DNA from: CBDHGY01 sp965263325 | GTDB taxonomy: Bacteria > Pseudomonadota > Alphaproteobacteria > Caulobacterales > Hyphomonadaceae | Direction of reading: 5' to 3' | Length of the DNA stretch: 64,000 bases | Assembly (NCBI GenBank): GCA_965263325.1 | Contig: CBDHGY010000002.1 | Location: 1,426,001-1,490,000 of the forward strand | Shown: positions 1 to 9,608 of the stretch, one piece after another | Numbering within the stretch: the first letter of the stretch is position 1 | How the letters are laid out: each line of letters begins with the position of its first letter | The notes under the pieces: generated by a model | Told to the model about the DNA's origin: nothing | Databases searched by the model: none | What the model saw: only the letters and a program-made list of their open reading frames with translations | Made by a program: the position numbers and the translations under genes

Positions 1-431
1 AAACGCAGCGACACATTGGACGACAAGACCTGAACCAATGAATGTAAAATCCTCAGGCCAACATATGCCCAAGCGGCATACAAGGCTGTTTGAGACATGC
101 CGCCCGTAAGCGCCACATAGATCATAAGTGCATAGAAAATGGTTGGCTGTTCGTGAAGGTGATTAAAATTGTCAGACACAGCGCGAACATTGGATGGCAG
201 CGCCTTCATCGCTTCGTCGCTGGTATGGCGTGCATCATTTGGATCGATTTGAGCTTTTTGCATGGCCGGCAAGCGGACCGCGAACATCCACAGCATCATG
301 AATAATGTCCAGCAAATGAGCACAAGTACGGGTAAAAGAAATGCCTGCCATTGCTCGACAAGACCGCTGTTAAACTGATCCATAAACGCTTGGCGTAAAT
401 TCTCCTGAATTTCTGAAAACTCCGGTTGCAT
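1..431 (-). CDS. MAPEG family membrane protein (3' end beyond the window)
   Basis: The reverse strand read from the ATG at 431 is open to the window edge, giving 143 residues without a stop. A GGAGG lies 7 nt upstream of this ATG. The protein has an N-terminal membrane helix (LVLICWTLFMMLWMFAV), then the block DNFNHLHEQPTIFYALMIYV and a further hydrophobic segment ending in LRILHSLVQV. The N-x-H-E-Q-P-x-x-F-Y-A-L block and the late LRxxHSLV block are hallmarks of MAPEG proteins, the membrane glutathione-transferase/eicosanoid family of four-helix proteins. Most bacterial members have no assigned substrate, so only the family is claimed. The C-terminus is missing because the window starts here. 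Confidence 0.85.
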   Translation of the reverse strand, partial: MQPEFSEIQENLRQAFMDQFNSGLVEQWQAFLLPVLVLICWTLFMMLWMFAVRLPAMQKAQIDPNDARHTSDEAMKALPSNVRAVSDNFNHLHEQPTIFYALMIYVALTGGMSQTALYAAWAYVGLRILHSLVQVLSSNVSLR

Positions 432-490
432 GTTTGATCCTCCCAAATCAGTGTTTGGGGCAATCTATCAGGCTTTCAGAACAGCGCCAG

Positions 491-1786
491 CTATTGCGCG
501 AGAAAAGCGCCGACGTCGAAGTGCGCATCAAGGAAAGCGAGAAACGCATCTACGTCAGACTGGTGAACACCGTGCCCGCCGCGGCGCATGAAGAAGGCAA
601 TGTCTGCGCGCGGATTATAGTCCTGCATACCCGCCTGGTCGAGCCCGTCAGTTCCGTAGAGCTCATATACCCGGTCAGCCGCTTCTGCCATCCGATAGGT
701 TGAATTTGGATCAGACCAGACATCGCGGCGGCCATTGCCAAGAAAAACCGGCGTCGGCGCGTTCAGCGCAATCAGTTGGTGCTGATCGACGGGCAGCTCA
801 TCCAGCCTGTCGGCATAATCCTGAAACTCAGGCGCGAACCAATGCGGATATCCCGGAAGTTTCACAAATGGCATCACCGGCGCGCCGTTCAGCATCTTAT
901 CAATTCCTTCGCCAATTGTCGCACGAGACGAGGCGGCTCCGCCATAGCCGGACTGATGCGAGAGGACCGCAGCAATTCGCCGATCAAAAGCGCCAGCGAC
1001 AAGCGCGGCTTTGCCATGACGCGAATGGCCGAGGACAGCAATGCGCGCAGGATCTATTTTCGGATCCTCCTCGAGCACGTCAATCGCCGCGCTAAAGCCA
1101 TAGGCCCAAGCCATGATCGCACTGGTCGGGAGCGCCTCACCGCCATCCATTTGCGCCATGGCTGCAGAAGCCGTGCCCGCACGATCAGGCACAAGATTGC
1201 CTGCCTCATAACTTGCATACGCATACCCGGCATCGAGATACTGATCGACCGGTGCCTGCATGATGTATGGGCCGAAGATTCCGGTCGCGATGCTGTAGAC
1301 GAGACCGCTGGGCACGCCGTCGCCGCAAAGCTCACCCGAGAACACACCGCATGTCCCCGAGAAGGTTTGCGAAATTATCAGCGGTGCGTTTGGTGTGTTT
1401 GGAGTTGCAAGTCCAATCATGAATTCGCGCGCGTCATCGCCCGCGCCAACTTTCACAATCAGCTTTTCGAGCATGCCGCGACCCTCTAGGTAATCTTCCT
1501 GAACCGTCTCGCGCGACACCAATTCCACTGGAACGCCGCCCGGCCATGGGCCGTAAACGATATCCTGAAACTGTTGCTTGAGCGCGGGCTTGCTCGCTTC
1601 CCAGTCTGCAAGGTCGGCGGAGGTAATCGGCGGGTAAGCGGCGGGTTTGTTTTCCGTCTCAAGGCTCGCATAGTTGAGGCCGAGCATGGTGCAATTGGTC
1701 AGCATGAGCAGGCCGATAAAGCCGGCAAACAGCATCACTGTGTATTTGAAGAGGCGAAGAATGCCGCGAATGAGAGTCATGAACAT
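491..1786 (-). CDS. CE15-like (glucuronoyl esterase-like) alpha/beta hydrolase, membrane anchored
   Basis: A protein of about 430 residues with one N-terminal hydrophobic helix (about residues 15-35) that would anchor it facing the periplasm, followed by an alpha/beta-hydrolase body. The nucleophile elbow reads GHSRHGKAAL around residue 255. The G-x-S-R-x-G-K form of the elbow is typical of glucuronoyl/methyl-glucuronoyl esterases (CE15-type) and relatives rather than the plain GxSxG. A late GGHGVH block near the C-terminus supplies a plausible catalytic His. Substrate is not shown; hemicellulose or algal polysaccharide esters are a guess. Starts at 1786, 1780 and a GTG at 1795 are all possible and no strong ribosome-binding site decides between them. 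It stands alone, between the MAPEG gene and an S10 peptidase. Confidence 0.75.
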   Translation of the reverse strand: MFMTLIRGILRLFKYTVMLFAGFIGLLMLTNCTMLGLNYASLETENKPAAYPPITSADLADWEASKPALKQQFQDIVYGPWPGGVPVELVSRETVQEDYLEGRGMLEKLIVKVGAGDDAREFMIGLATPNTPNAPLIISQTFSGTCGVFSGELCGDGVPSGLVYSIATGIFGPYIMQAPVDQYLDAGYAYASYEAGNLVPDRAGTASAAMAQMDGGEALPTSAIMAWAYGFSAAIDVLEEDPKIDPARIAVLGHSRHGKAALVAGAFDRRIAAVLSHQSGYGGAASSRATIGEGIDKMLNGAPVMPFVKLPGYPHWFAPEFQDYADRLDELPVDQHQLIALNAPTPVFLGNGRRDVWSDPNSTYRMAEAADRVYELYGTDGLDQAGMQDYNPRADIAFFMRRGGHGVHQSDVDAFLAFLDAHFDVGAFLAQ

Positions 1787-2011
1787 GAGCAACACTTAGA
1801 CATGTTTCCGCGCGCCGCCCAACCCGTTCACAAGATTGTCATTCCAAGGCGGGGCTGGGGCGTAAGTCGGATATTGGGATTTAGCGTTTGTCCGGCTGGA
1901 TTTGGCCTTTCTGAGACATTTAATATGAAGTAGTCGCCATCTCAGTAGCGGCACATAGTGACCATTGCATCAAACCCCAATTGGCTAGAATTTGTCCGTG
2001 ACATATTAGTT

Positions 2012-3598
2012 TTATTTTATAAATTCTCGCACATCATTTGCTAACTGCGCTCCGATATCGCGGTCAAAGTACATCATATGTCCCGCCTCGTAGTTAATTT
2101 GTTTTACTGTCAGGCGTGCGTCTTTGAAAGCCCTTTCAATTCCAAAGAACGGGGTAACCAAGTCGTAGTACCCAGATACGCTAAGTAACTTTATTGGTCC
2201 TCGGCCATCTGTGGTTTGAGCCTCCAAATAGGGGATGCTGGAGAGCACCTGCGCCATATTTGTTCCCGCACCTCTATTGACTCCCCAAAAACCCATATCC
2301 CAATTTACCGTAGACGCTCTAGGTCCCTTCCACTTGTAAGTGGGCCCAATATCAAAGCCTGTTTCTTGAGTGATGTAAGGTCGAAGATGAGCTACTAATT
2401 CTTTCCCAAGTTTGTCTAAGCCGCCCGGGTATCCAAAGCCCTTGTTTTTTGGTCCGCAAGTAAAACGAGCGTCATAAGCACATTGTAAAGTTGCCTCAAC
2501 GTCATTCAGCTGATCAGACTTGCTTGCATCAAATAAAATTGGTTCACCAAGCGTGTATTTTGAAAAACAAACCTGCGGATCTTTTGGCTCAGCATCGATG
2601 AAGGTGCACGCTTCTCGCAGCTTGGCATCTGTTTCTTCTTTCATTGCGAACGCGCTTCGGATCATAGCAACACCAATTGTGTCGATGGCAACTGACCGAG
2701 CATCATCAAGATATTTACTAAAGTTACCTTCGTGCTTCGTTCGATCAACGTGTCTATGAAACCAGCGAGCAGCAGCGATCGTCGGGAAATCTTCGATGTA
2801 CCGGTCACTTTTACTTGCTCGGGCATGCATATCCATCAGTCCAGATACAAACACTAATCCGCGAATATTCAGTTTCTGACGTCGACAAATTGGATGTGCT
2901 GCCATTGCAGCAACGCGTAAGGAACCGTAACTTTCTCCGGCAAAGTACACTTCACGATTGCTGTTTCCTCGCGATTTGAGCCAGTTCCCCACAAAAATAC
3001 AATTCGCGCGAGCATCGCGCCTAAGCGAAGAAAACTCCTGCACATCCTTCAGATCGCGGGATTTTGAAAGCCCGGTATTTACCGGGTCAACAAAAACAAG
3101 ATCAGCGACGTCAATTAAGAAGCCGGGATTTGGTTCAAATTCGTAAGGTGCTTCACTAAATTCTGTCGGACCTCCATTGCGCTCGAAACGAATTGGGCCC
3201 CAAGCACCAGCATGTAACCATATCGAAGCACTTCCGGGCCCACCATTAAATGCAAATACGACGGGCCTCTCTATGTTTTGGTTCTCTACATCAGCAGAGT
3301 AACTGAAAGAAACTATGTCGGCGTCTGGCAAAACGGCCAGCGCATCTACAATGCCAATCTTATCAACCGTCAAACGATAGTCGAACAATTCACCGTTGAG
3401 ATTAACTTGCTTAAGTTCGGATGATCCGAGGACCTCATAGTCCAATGGTGTAACATCTAACGGATTATAGTTTCGCATTTGATCGACGAAGACATTAAAG
3501 CCATCTGATGGCTCACTTTTACTAGGCTGATCTTGGGCGTGCCCGAAAAGCACAGATACGAGGATCAAAAAAGTGAACACAAAAACCAAGTTTCTCAT
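2012..3598 (-). CDS. Secreted S10 family serine carboxypeptidase-like peptidase
   Basis: A 528-residue protein with a signal peptide (residues 1-21, cut near FGHA-QD) and an S10 carboxypeptidase body. Visible motifs are FNGGPGSAS (oxyanion region, about residue 117), FAGESYGS with the nucleophile Ser near 223, GYYDLVTP carrying the likely catalytic Asp, and AGHMMYFD carrying the likely catalytic His. The family removes C-terminal residues from peptides at acidic to neutral pH; bacterial members are exported. The start ATG has AAAGG 9 nt upstream. Base composition is visibly lower in GC (three sampled 60-base lines: 42, 52 and 48%) than in the adjacent ispG (sampled lines 53 and 72%), and codon use is more AT-rich. 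This may indicate recent acquisition. No mobile-element remnants flank it. Confidence 0.88.
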   Translation of the reverse strand: MRNLVFVFTFLILVSVLFGHAQDQPSKSEPSDGFNVFVDQMRNYNPLDVTPLDYEVLGSSELKQVNLNGELFDYRLTVDKIGIVDALAVLPDADIVSFSYSADVENQNIERPVVFAFNGGPGSASIWLHAGAWGPIRFERNGGPTEFSEAPYEFEPNPGFLIDVADLVFVDPVNTGLSKSRDLKDVQEFSSLRRDARANCIFVGNWLKSRGNSNREVYFAGESYGSLRVAAMAAHPICRRQKLNIRGLVFVSGLMDMHARASKSDRYIEDFPTIAAARWFHRHVDRTKHEGNFSKYLDDARSVAIDTIGVAMIRSAFAMKEETDAKLREACTFIDAEPKDPQVCFSKYTLGEPILFDASKSDQLNDVEATLQCAYDARFTCGPKNKGFGYPGGLDKLGKELVAHLRPYITQETGFDIGPTYKWKGPRASTVNWDMGFWGVNRGAGTNMAQVLSSIPYLEAQTTDGRGPIKLLSVSGYYDLVTPFFGIERAFKDARLTVKQINYEAGHMMYFDRDIGAQLANDVREFIK

Positions 3599-3798
3599 GC
3601 GTTCGACCTTTGTGAGAAAACTCCAGATTGTCTAGCAAAAAGTTAGAAGCAATCGATTTCACGAAACTGTTGATTTCGTGTGTCTAGTTCTATGACGGCA
3701 TTGTCGCGAACTCAGACACTTTGACCAGAATTTATGCTGTCCTCCTCTGTCGAAGTCGCGCCCTTCAACCTCAACAAGTGAGTGTCGTCTTCTCAGAA

Positions 3799-4920
3799 CT
3801 ACTCCGCCGCTGCTTTGGCGGCGCTCATCTCAGCAGCCTTAGCTTCTACCTCCGAGACAATCTCTTCGATCATGTCGGCATTAGAAACTTTATGAGATGC
3901 TTTGCCTGCATGATACATCATGCCGGCTTCCGCGCCGCCGCCGGTAAAGCCAAGATCGGTCATCGCCGCCTCGCCCGGCCCGTTCACAACGCAACCAATG
4001 ATCGACAGAGAAATCGGCTGGGAGATGTGCGCCAAGCGCTCTTCCAAGGTCTGCACAGTTGAGATGACGTCAAACCCCTGACGCGCGCAGCTGGGGCACG
4101 CCACGATGTTGACCCCGCGCGTGCGAAGCCCGAGGGATTTGAGCATTTCAAACCCGACTTTTACTTCCTCCACCGGATCCGCCGAAAGCGAGACACGGAT
4201 CGTGTCGCCTATTCCCGCCCAGAGCAGAGAGCCCATGCCAATGGATGATTTGACCGTGCCGGTGCGCTGGCCGCCCGCTTCGGTGATGCCGAGATGCAGC
4301 GGCGCGTCGGTTGCTTCCGACAATTGCTGATAGGCCGCGACCGTCAGGAACATGTCAGAGGCCTTCACCGAGATCTTATACTCATGAAAGCCGAGATCAT
4401 CGAGAATGCGCGCATGGTCGAGCGCGCTTTCGACCATCGCTTCCGGGCATGGCTCGCCATATTTCTCCAGCAAGTGCCGCTCCAGGCTTCCGCCATTTAC
4501 GCCAATGCGCATAGAACAACCATTGGCGCGCGCAGCCGCGACGACTTCTTTTACGCGGTCCTCAGATCCGATATTACCGGGATTGATGCGGAGGCACGCT
4601 GCGCCCGCATCTGCGGCTTCTATTCCGCGCTTATAGTGGAAATGGATGTCGGCAACGATCGGCACGGAAGATTTCGCGCAAATTTCCGACATGGCAGCGG
4701 TTGCATCGGTCGTGGGACATGAGACGCGAACAATGTCTGCGCCCGCTTCAGCCGCGCGCTCGATCTGATCGATTGTGGCACCGGCGTCTTCCGTTGGCGT
4801 GTTAGTCATCGTTTGGACCGCGATCGGCGCATCACCGCCAACAAGCACGTTCCCGACGCGAATCTGGCGGGATTTTCGGCGCTCAATGCTGCGCCAGGGG
4901 CGGATGGGATTAACGCTCAT
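3799..4920 (-). CDS. ispG: Flavodoxin/ferredoxin-dependent (E)-4-hydroxy-3-methylbut-2-enyl-diphosphate synthase
   Basis: Penultimate enzyme of the non-mevalonate (MEP) isoprenoid pathway; it reductively converts MEcPP to HMBPP with a 4Fe-4S cluster in the cytosol. The sequence begins MSVNPIRPW...RKSRQIRVGNVLVGGDAPIAVQTMTNT, the standard N-terminus. It carries the cluster cysteines in CPSCARQGFD and SIIGCVVNGPGEA, with the conserved Glu after the third Cys. Length is about 373 residues, normal for the short bacterial form. The frame opens six codons earlier at a GTG, but the ATG at 4920 has GAGG 9 nt upstream and matches the family start, so it is chosen. It is followed upstream on the same strand by the RodZ-like gene and ptsP. 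Confidence 0.97.
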   Translation of the reverse strand: MSVNPIRPWRSIERRKSRQIRVGNVLVGGDAPIAVQTMTNTPTEDAGATIDQIERAAEAGADIVRVSCPTTDATAAMSEICAKSSVPIVADIHFHYKRGIEAADAGAACLRINPGNIGSEDRVKEVVAAARANGCSMRIGVNGGSLERHLLEKYGEPCPEAMVESALDHARILDDLGFHEYKISVKASDMFLTVAAYQQLSEATDAPLHLGITEAGGQRTGTVKSSIGMGSLLWAGIGDTIRVSLSADPVEEVKVGFEMLKSLGLRTRGVNIVACPSCARQGFDVISTVQTLEERLAHISQPISLSIIGCVVNGPGEAAMTDLGFTGGGAEAGMMYHAGKASHKVSNADMIEEIVSEVEAKAAEMSAAKAAAE

Positions 4921-5000
4921 GCTAATGCGACCTCGCACACAAAGAGTGAGACCTCCAAATGGGACCTGAAGCCGGCCTCGTAAAGGCGGCGCGGTGACGC

Positions 5001-5933
5001 TTATCGGACGGTTTCTGGCTCATTTATGCCCGCAACTGCTGGGGGTGCCAGAATGTCAGCTGCCTGGCGGGCCGCCTGATCCACACTGACGGCAAACACT
5101 TCCACAGGCTCTTCGCTGAGCTTGCCAATCGCAACCTCCTCAACGCGCCATTCGAACGCGCTGCCATCTCTGGCTGTCACCGTCCAACCGGAACCAAGAC
5201 GAGGAAAATAGGTCTCGCCAGCTGCCATTTTACGGGAGCGGAAAATCGTCCCGTCCGCCCCACGCACTTCGATCCAGGCGGCTCTTAAGGCGGTGATGGA
5301 AAGATCGACAGTCTCTGCTGTTGCCGCTTCGGACGCGCCAATTTCGGACATCAGGCTTTGGTCACCGCCGCTTTGGGGGGTCGTGATGGCGAGAACCGAT
5401 TTCGATACAGCCGGCGCTGGTGGTTCAGTGCCCGTCAAGCCCCAAACAATGACACCGACGGCCATGACCGCGGCGATCGCGCCGCCAAACATAGGCGCGC
5501 TAACCGTGATGGCGGTTTTTTGTTTAGGCTTAGCAAATCGATTAATCTGGGCGACGTTAATCGTCGGCGCGTCTTCAATGACAGTTTTGGGTTGATCCCC
5601 GAGAAGCTTGCCCTCGATCGCCTCGATATACTCTTTCGCATATGCGTCGGCTGGCAGCCCGAGCATCTGGGCATAATTTTTTACAGCCCCGCGTAAAAAT
5701 ACAGACGGCTTATCGAAGTTCATTTTCTCGATATTGTCGATTTTTTCCTTCGAAATTTGAGTTTGGGCAGCGACGTCTTCGAGGCTTAGCTTTTTATATT
5801 CACGCATCGCCTGCAGGCTCATGCCAACAGTAACCTTTGCGGCATGATTGTCATTCAACGCATCGGTGTGTCCCGAAGCGGCACCCTCAGGTCCGTTCTT
5901 GATCATTTCGTGCGGAGTTTCGTCGTCAATCAT
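5001..5933 (-). CDS. RodZ-like protein: N-terminal helix-turn-helix, membrane helix, C-terminal DUF4115
   Basis: About 310 residues. An acidic leader is followed by a HTH_25/Xre-like domain (about residues 35-100; VGMSLQAMREYKKLSLEDVAAQTQISKEKIDNIE...), a linker with a lysine-rich patch, one membrane helix (about 150-168, GGAIAAVMAVGVIVWGL) and a periplasmic domain resembling DUF4115 (LRAAWIEVRGADGTIFRSRKMAAGETYFP). This is the RodZ architecture; RodZ couples the MreB cytoskeleton to the wall-elongation machinery. The frame opens at a TTG two codons earlier; the ATG at 5933 is preferred. It lies between ptsP and ispG on the same strand, an arrangement I recall from several alphaproteobacteria. 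Whether it acts in cell shape is not shown here. Confidence 0.85.
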   Translation of the reverse strand: MIDDETPHEMIKNGPEGAASGHTDALNDNHAAKVTVGMSLQAMREYKKLSLEDVAAQTQISKEKIDNIEKMNFDKPSVFLRGAVKNYAQMLGLPADAYAKEYIEAIEGKLLGDQPKTVIEDAPTINVAQINRFAKPKQKTAITVSAPMFGGAIAAVMAVGVIVWGLTGTEPPAPAVSKSVLAITTPQSGGDQSLMSEIGASEAATAETVDLSITALRAAWIEVRGADGTIFRSRKMAAGETYFPRLGSGWTVTARDGSAFEWRVEEVAIGKLSEEPVEVFAVSVDQAARQAADILAPPAVAGINEPETVR

Positions 5934-6090
5934 GACCAATCTACCTAATTTTGTCCCGGAAATGTTCGAGCCATTTTTTGTTCAATGGACAAAGCAATCA
6001 GTGTTCCAGAACGCTGCTGACTTTATTGCTCTGCGCAACAATTGGAACCAGATTATGACAGCAAATTTGCCTTAATCGCAGTGCCGACGG

Positions 6091-8346
6091 CTACCCATTT
6101 CCAAGTAACACTTGATGATCGCGTGCGAGCGCTAACAAATCGTTACGAAATGAGCTGTTTTTGTTAATAATTATATTTCTGAAATCCTTCTGGAAAGGCT
6201 CCAGTTTTAACGAACGGACCATTCTTTTGACCGGCCCAATTCCGCCCGCCGGCATGGAGAGCTTCTTATACCCGATCGCAACCAGCGCGAGCGCTTCAAT
6301 CGGTGACCCAGCTGCGGCACCACAAATAGATACCTCGATGCCATGTTGCTCACACACATCATGGACCATGGCTAACATTTTTATCGCGGGCCGCGAGAGG
6401 ATATCATAGCGATCCGAAATCGTTGGCGTCATCCGATCCGCGGCAAAGAAAAACTGCATCAGATCATTGGTACCAATCGAGATGAAGTCCACCTCGCTGG
6501 CAATTTCTTCGAGCGCAAACGCAAATGCCGGCACTTCAAGCATGGCACCGATCTGCAATTGCTCTGGCATGGGATGGCCGCGCCGGCGGTTCCATGCGAG
6601 CTCTTTGTGAAGCAGGGCCTTGGCTTCAAAAAACTCTGCAGCTGTCGTCACCATCGGGAACATAACCGAGAGCGGCTTCCCATCCGCTGCGCGAATAAGC
6701 GCCCGCATCTGGCGGCGAAAGACACCTTTATGGTCAAGTGCAAATCGAAGTGATCGAAGCCCCAAAGCTGGATTTTCTTCACGAACCAGACTGACGCTCG
6801 GCATAATTTTATCGGCGCCGAAATCGAGCGTTCGGAAAATAACGGGTTTGTTGCCTGCGGTTTCATATACCCGCTTATAAAAATTGATCTGCTCGCTCAG
6901 CTGCGGAATGCGTTCGGCGACCAGAAACTGAAATTCTGTTCGAAACAGACCTACACCTTCAGCGCCAGTGACTTCCAGATTATCGAGATCCAGTCTCAAG
7001 CCCGCATTCAGCATGAGTGAAACATCGACGCCGTCCTTTGTGCGTGCTGGCGATTTTCTAAGGCGCTTAAAGGCAGCCTGTCGCTGCTTGCGCAAAGTCA
7101 TCCGCGTTTTGTAAGCGTCTCGAACAGCCTGCTCAGGGCGCAAATGCACAATGCCTTCTTCCGCATCGATGATGATTTTATCGCCAGTCTCGATATCGGT
7201 GGTCAGGCTCTCAAGACTACCAATCGCCGGGATCCCGAGCGCGCGTGCCACGATTGCGGCATGAGACGTTGCCGAAGATTCCTCAAGTGCGATCGCAGCA
7301 AGACCAGCATTGCGATACTCAAGCAGTTCCGCTGGTCCGAGTCGGCGCGCAACGAGGATCGCGCCTTTTGATCCATCCGCATATTGCGTCGCAGAGTTAC
7401 CGCCCAGGATACGAAGCAGTCTATTGTCTAGATCTTCGAGATCGTACAATCGCTCTCGCAAATATACATCGCGGGCACTTTCAAGGCGCGCGCGGTGCTC
7501 GCGGCGGGTTCGATCAATTGACGCCTCAGCCGACAATCCGCCCCTGACACCATCTCGCAATCGCTCTGCCCAGCTCGGATCATTGGCCAACATGCGGTAA
7601 GTTTCGAGCACATCGCGCGGCTCGCCCAAAAGCGCGCCCGGATCGGCTGCGAGCATCTGATCGACTGAAGCGCGAAGGGCTTCCAAAGCCGCGTCGAGAC
7701 GGCGGAGTTCCTTTTCAGGATCTGCAGCGAAGAATTTTGCTGCAGGAACAACCGGGTCATGGAGCCGAACAGGGCCCATGGCGAGGCCCTCACTCAGTAT
7801 CCGGCCGATGAGTGTTGCCCGGCGGGTGGGGCGTTCTTCCAGAACTGATCCCAAGGCTTCAGCGGCAACAATTTCTGCCAGTACCATGGCGATGGTTTCG
7901 AGCGACTCGACTTCATCTTCACCATAGGTTCGCTCTGTGCGGTTTTGCACAACGAGGACACCGCTCACACGGCCGCCCCTAAGAATAGGAACGCCAAGGA
8001 AGGCGTGAAACGGGTCTTCACCCGTTTCCGGGCGATAGGAAAAATCAGGATGGCGCGGCGCGTCCTGAATGGCGAGAGGTTCAGCGGTTTGTGCGATGCG
8101 GCCAACGAGGCCCTCATCCATCCGCATGCGGGTGCGTCCCGCTGCTGACTGCTTCAGACCTTCAGTTGCGACCAGTTCGAGTTCGTTCTTTGCCGTACGC
8201 AAGTAAATAGAGCAAACATCGGCAACCATTGTATTGGCGATCAGGCGTACCGTTCCGTTGAGGCGCGCTTGCACCTCCCCGCCTTCCGCCATCAATTGGC
8301 GCAGGCGGTTCATCATCAATCGATTTGAAGAAAAGCTCTCTGCCAT
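6091..8346 (-). CDS. ptsP: PTS-Ntr enzyme I (phosphoenolpyruvate-protein phosphotransferase PtsP)
   Basis: First enzyme of the nitrogen-type phosphotransferase relay: it autophosphorylates from PEP and passes phosphate to NPr. About 750 residues in order: GAF sensor domain (about 20-165), PEP-utilising N domain, phospho-histidine domain with the active His near 365 in SATSHAAIVARALGIP, and the PEP-binding TIM barrel with FRTEFQFL and ISIGTNDLMQFF. The late motif is SICGAAAGSP where many enzymes I have CGExAG, so the usual Glu after Cys-Gly is Ala. The cytosolic relay usually regulates nitrogen, potassium or stringent responses rather than sugar import. A GTG at 8355 is an alternative start; the ATG at 8346 has GGTGAG just upstream and is preferred. 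Confidence 0.95.
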   Translation of the reverse strand: MAESFSSNRLMMNRLRQLMAEGGEVQARLNGTVRLIANTMVADVCSIYLRTAKNELELVATEGLKQSAAGRTRMRMDEGLVGRIAQTAEPLAIQDAPRHPDFSYRPETGEDPFHAFLGVPILRGGRVSGVLVVQNRTERTYGEDEVESLETIAMVLAEIVAAEALGSVLEERPTRRATLIGRILSEGLAMGPVRLHDPVVPAAKFFAADPEKELRRLDAALEALRASVDQMLAADPGALLGEPRDVLETYRMLANDPSWAERLRDGVRGGLSAEASIDRTRREHRARLESARDVYLRERLYDLEDLDNRLLRILGGNSATQYADGSKGAILVARRLGPAELLEYRNAGLAAIALEESSATSHAAIVARALGIPAIGSLESLTTDIETGDKIIIDAEEGIVHLRPEQAVRDAYKTRMTLRKQRQAAFKRLRKSPARTKDGVDVSLMLNAGLRLDLDNLEVTGAEGVGLFRTEFQFLVAERIPQLSEQINFYKRVYETAGNKPVIFRTLDFGADKIMPSVSLVREENPALGLRSLRFALDHKGVFRRQMRALIRAADGKPLSVMFPMVTTAAEFFEAKALLHKELAWNRRRGHPMPEQLQIGAMLEVPAFAFALEEIASEVDFISIGTNDLMQFFFAADRMTPTISDRYDILSRPAIKMLAMVHDVCEQHGIEVSICGAAAGSPIEALALVAIGYKKLSMPAGGIGPVKRMVRSLKLEPFQKDFRNIIINKNSSFRNDLLALARDHQVLLGNG

Positions 8347-8500
8347 TGCGCTCACCAGATACGGTCGCGCGCTGCGTTACGCAATGGCGAAGCTTGTTTT
8401 GACGCGGCTCCGCTCAAAAAATGCCAATAAACAGGGCCGGTTTGTCGAATTCGACTAACTTCTAAGTGCTACATATATCGAAAGCCGAACAAGCGAGCGC

Positions 8501-9013
8501 CTATTCAATCGGCGGTCGGACTCGGTCCATCAGACCTTCACAATCTGCGGCGCTGAGCTGATTAACACTTGTCGTCGCAAGCTCTTCTGTGAAGGTCCAA
8601 ACGGCCGTCTCCGTTTGTGTATCGCCATCGACTTCGATCACGGAATCAAACTGCACGCTTCCGTCAGGCATTGCCTGTCCATTGGAAAGGTCAACATCGA
8701 ACGCCGCATAATACGCATTGGCATCATCATGGATGGTTCCATAGTGAAAGCCAGCGATGCCGCCATCTTCGGCAAATGTAACTTCCAGAGCTTCTGTCAC
8801 CTGCTCAGTTTGGGAAAAGTAACAATTCTTGCCAGACAGCTTCGTAAGTTCAGGCGCTACCGCTTCCGGCTCAACCGGCACTTCTTCTGCATTCTCAATG
8901 ATCTCGGGCGTCTCTGATCGCTCGGCCGTTGCATCTGGCTCAGGCAACGTCTCGTCCTCGGCACCTCCGCATGCGGCCAAAGCAAATGCTGCACAAATAA
9001 TCGCTATTCTCAT
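8501..9013 (-). CDS. Hypothetical lipoprotein
   Basis: About 170 residues. A short lipoprotein signal (MRIAIICAAFALAAC) has the lipobox LAAC, followed by an acidic, Pro/Glu-rich linker (about 20-55) and a small folded domain with two cysteines (SGKNCYF and AADCEGL) that could form a disulfide. The start ATG at 9013 has AAGGGG 7-8 nt upstream; a TTG two codons earlier is in frame but less likely. I do not recognise the family. It is convergent to nothing and is followed by ptsP after about 150 bp, so a shared transcript with ptsP is possible but not shown. Confidence 0.7.
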   Translation of the reverse strand: MRIAIICAAFALAACGGAEDETLPEPDATAERSETPEIIENAEEVPVEPEAVAPELTKLSGKNCYFSQTEQVTEALEVTFAEDGGIAGFHYGTIHDDANAYYAAFDVDLSNGQAMPDGSVQFDSVIEVDGDTQTETAVWTFTEELATTSVNQLSAADCEGLMDRVRPPIE

Positions 9014-9072
9014 AGTCAAACCCCTTCACTATCCATCGCAATCTTAAACTGAAACGCATGGCATGGCGAGGT

Positions 9073-9480
9073 TCAGCCCCACTCAAAAACAACTGGCACT
9101 TTTATGTCAGGATGCAGGCTCTTGGCGACCGGGCAAGTATGCGCGGCATGTTCGAGCTGATTGCGGATATCTTCTGAGACCACGACCGGAATGCTTATCC
9201 GCACGGCGAGCTCACCGACGCGCCGAGCAGGATCGGCAACCATCGTCTTGTCTACACTGGCTTCTGAGCCCTCTAAATCAACGCCTAGCGCTCGTGAGCG
9301 GATTCCCATGACGGTAAGCATGCAAGTTCCAAGAGCGGCGGCGACGAGATCGGTTGGCGAGAAGCTCTCACCCCGTCCATTATTGTCTTTTGGCGCATCG
9401 GTCTCAAACTCCGCTCCCGACGGACCATGGCGGGCTGTGCAGTGTAAATTCCCTTGATAATTGACGGTTGATTGAACCAT
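9073..9480 (-). CDS. OsmC family protein (peroxide-handling fold)
   Basis: About 135 residues with the OsmC/Ohr fold: VQSTVNYQGNLHC at the N-terminus, then SPTDLVAAALGTCMLTVMGIRS with the first conserved Cys, and AAHTCPVAKSL with the second. Ohr and OsmC use this Cys pair to reduce organic hydroperoxides; more distant family members have no assigned activity, so peroxide reduction is likely but not certain. The reading frame extends 26 codons further upstream, but the ATG at 9480 has AAGGAAGG at suitable distance and starts at the normal family position. It is divergent from the epimerase gene at 9609. Confidence 0.9.
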   Translation of the reverse strand: MVQSTVNYQGNLHCTARHGPSGAEFETDAPKDNNGRGESFSPTDLVAAALGTCMLTVMGIRSRALGVDLEGSEASVDKTMVADPARRVGELAVRISIPVVVSEDIRNQLEHAAHTCPVAKSLHPDIKVPVVFEWG

Positions 9481-9608
9481 ATGATTCGCCTTCCTTGCTA
9501 TTGATATCAACATAAGAGCTCGACGTTTTCCGGCGCAATAGAGTTGTTCCTGACCCAACCATCAAAGGCGGCCTTGAACCCATCCTCACTTTCGATAAGA
9601 CGCCTCAC

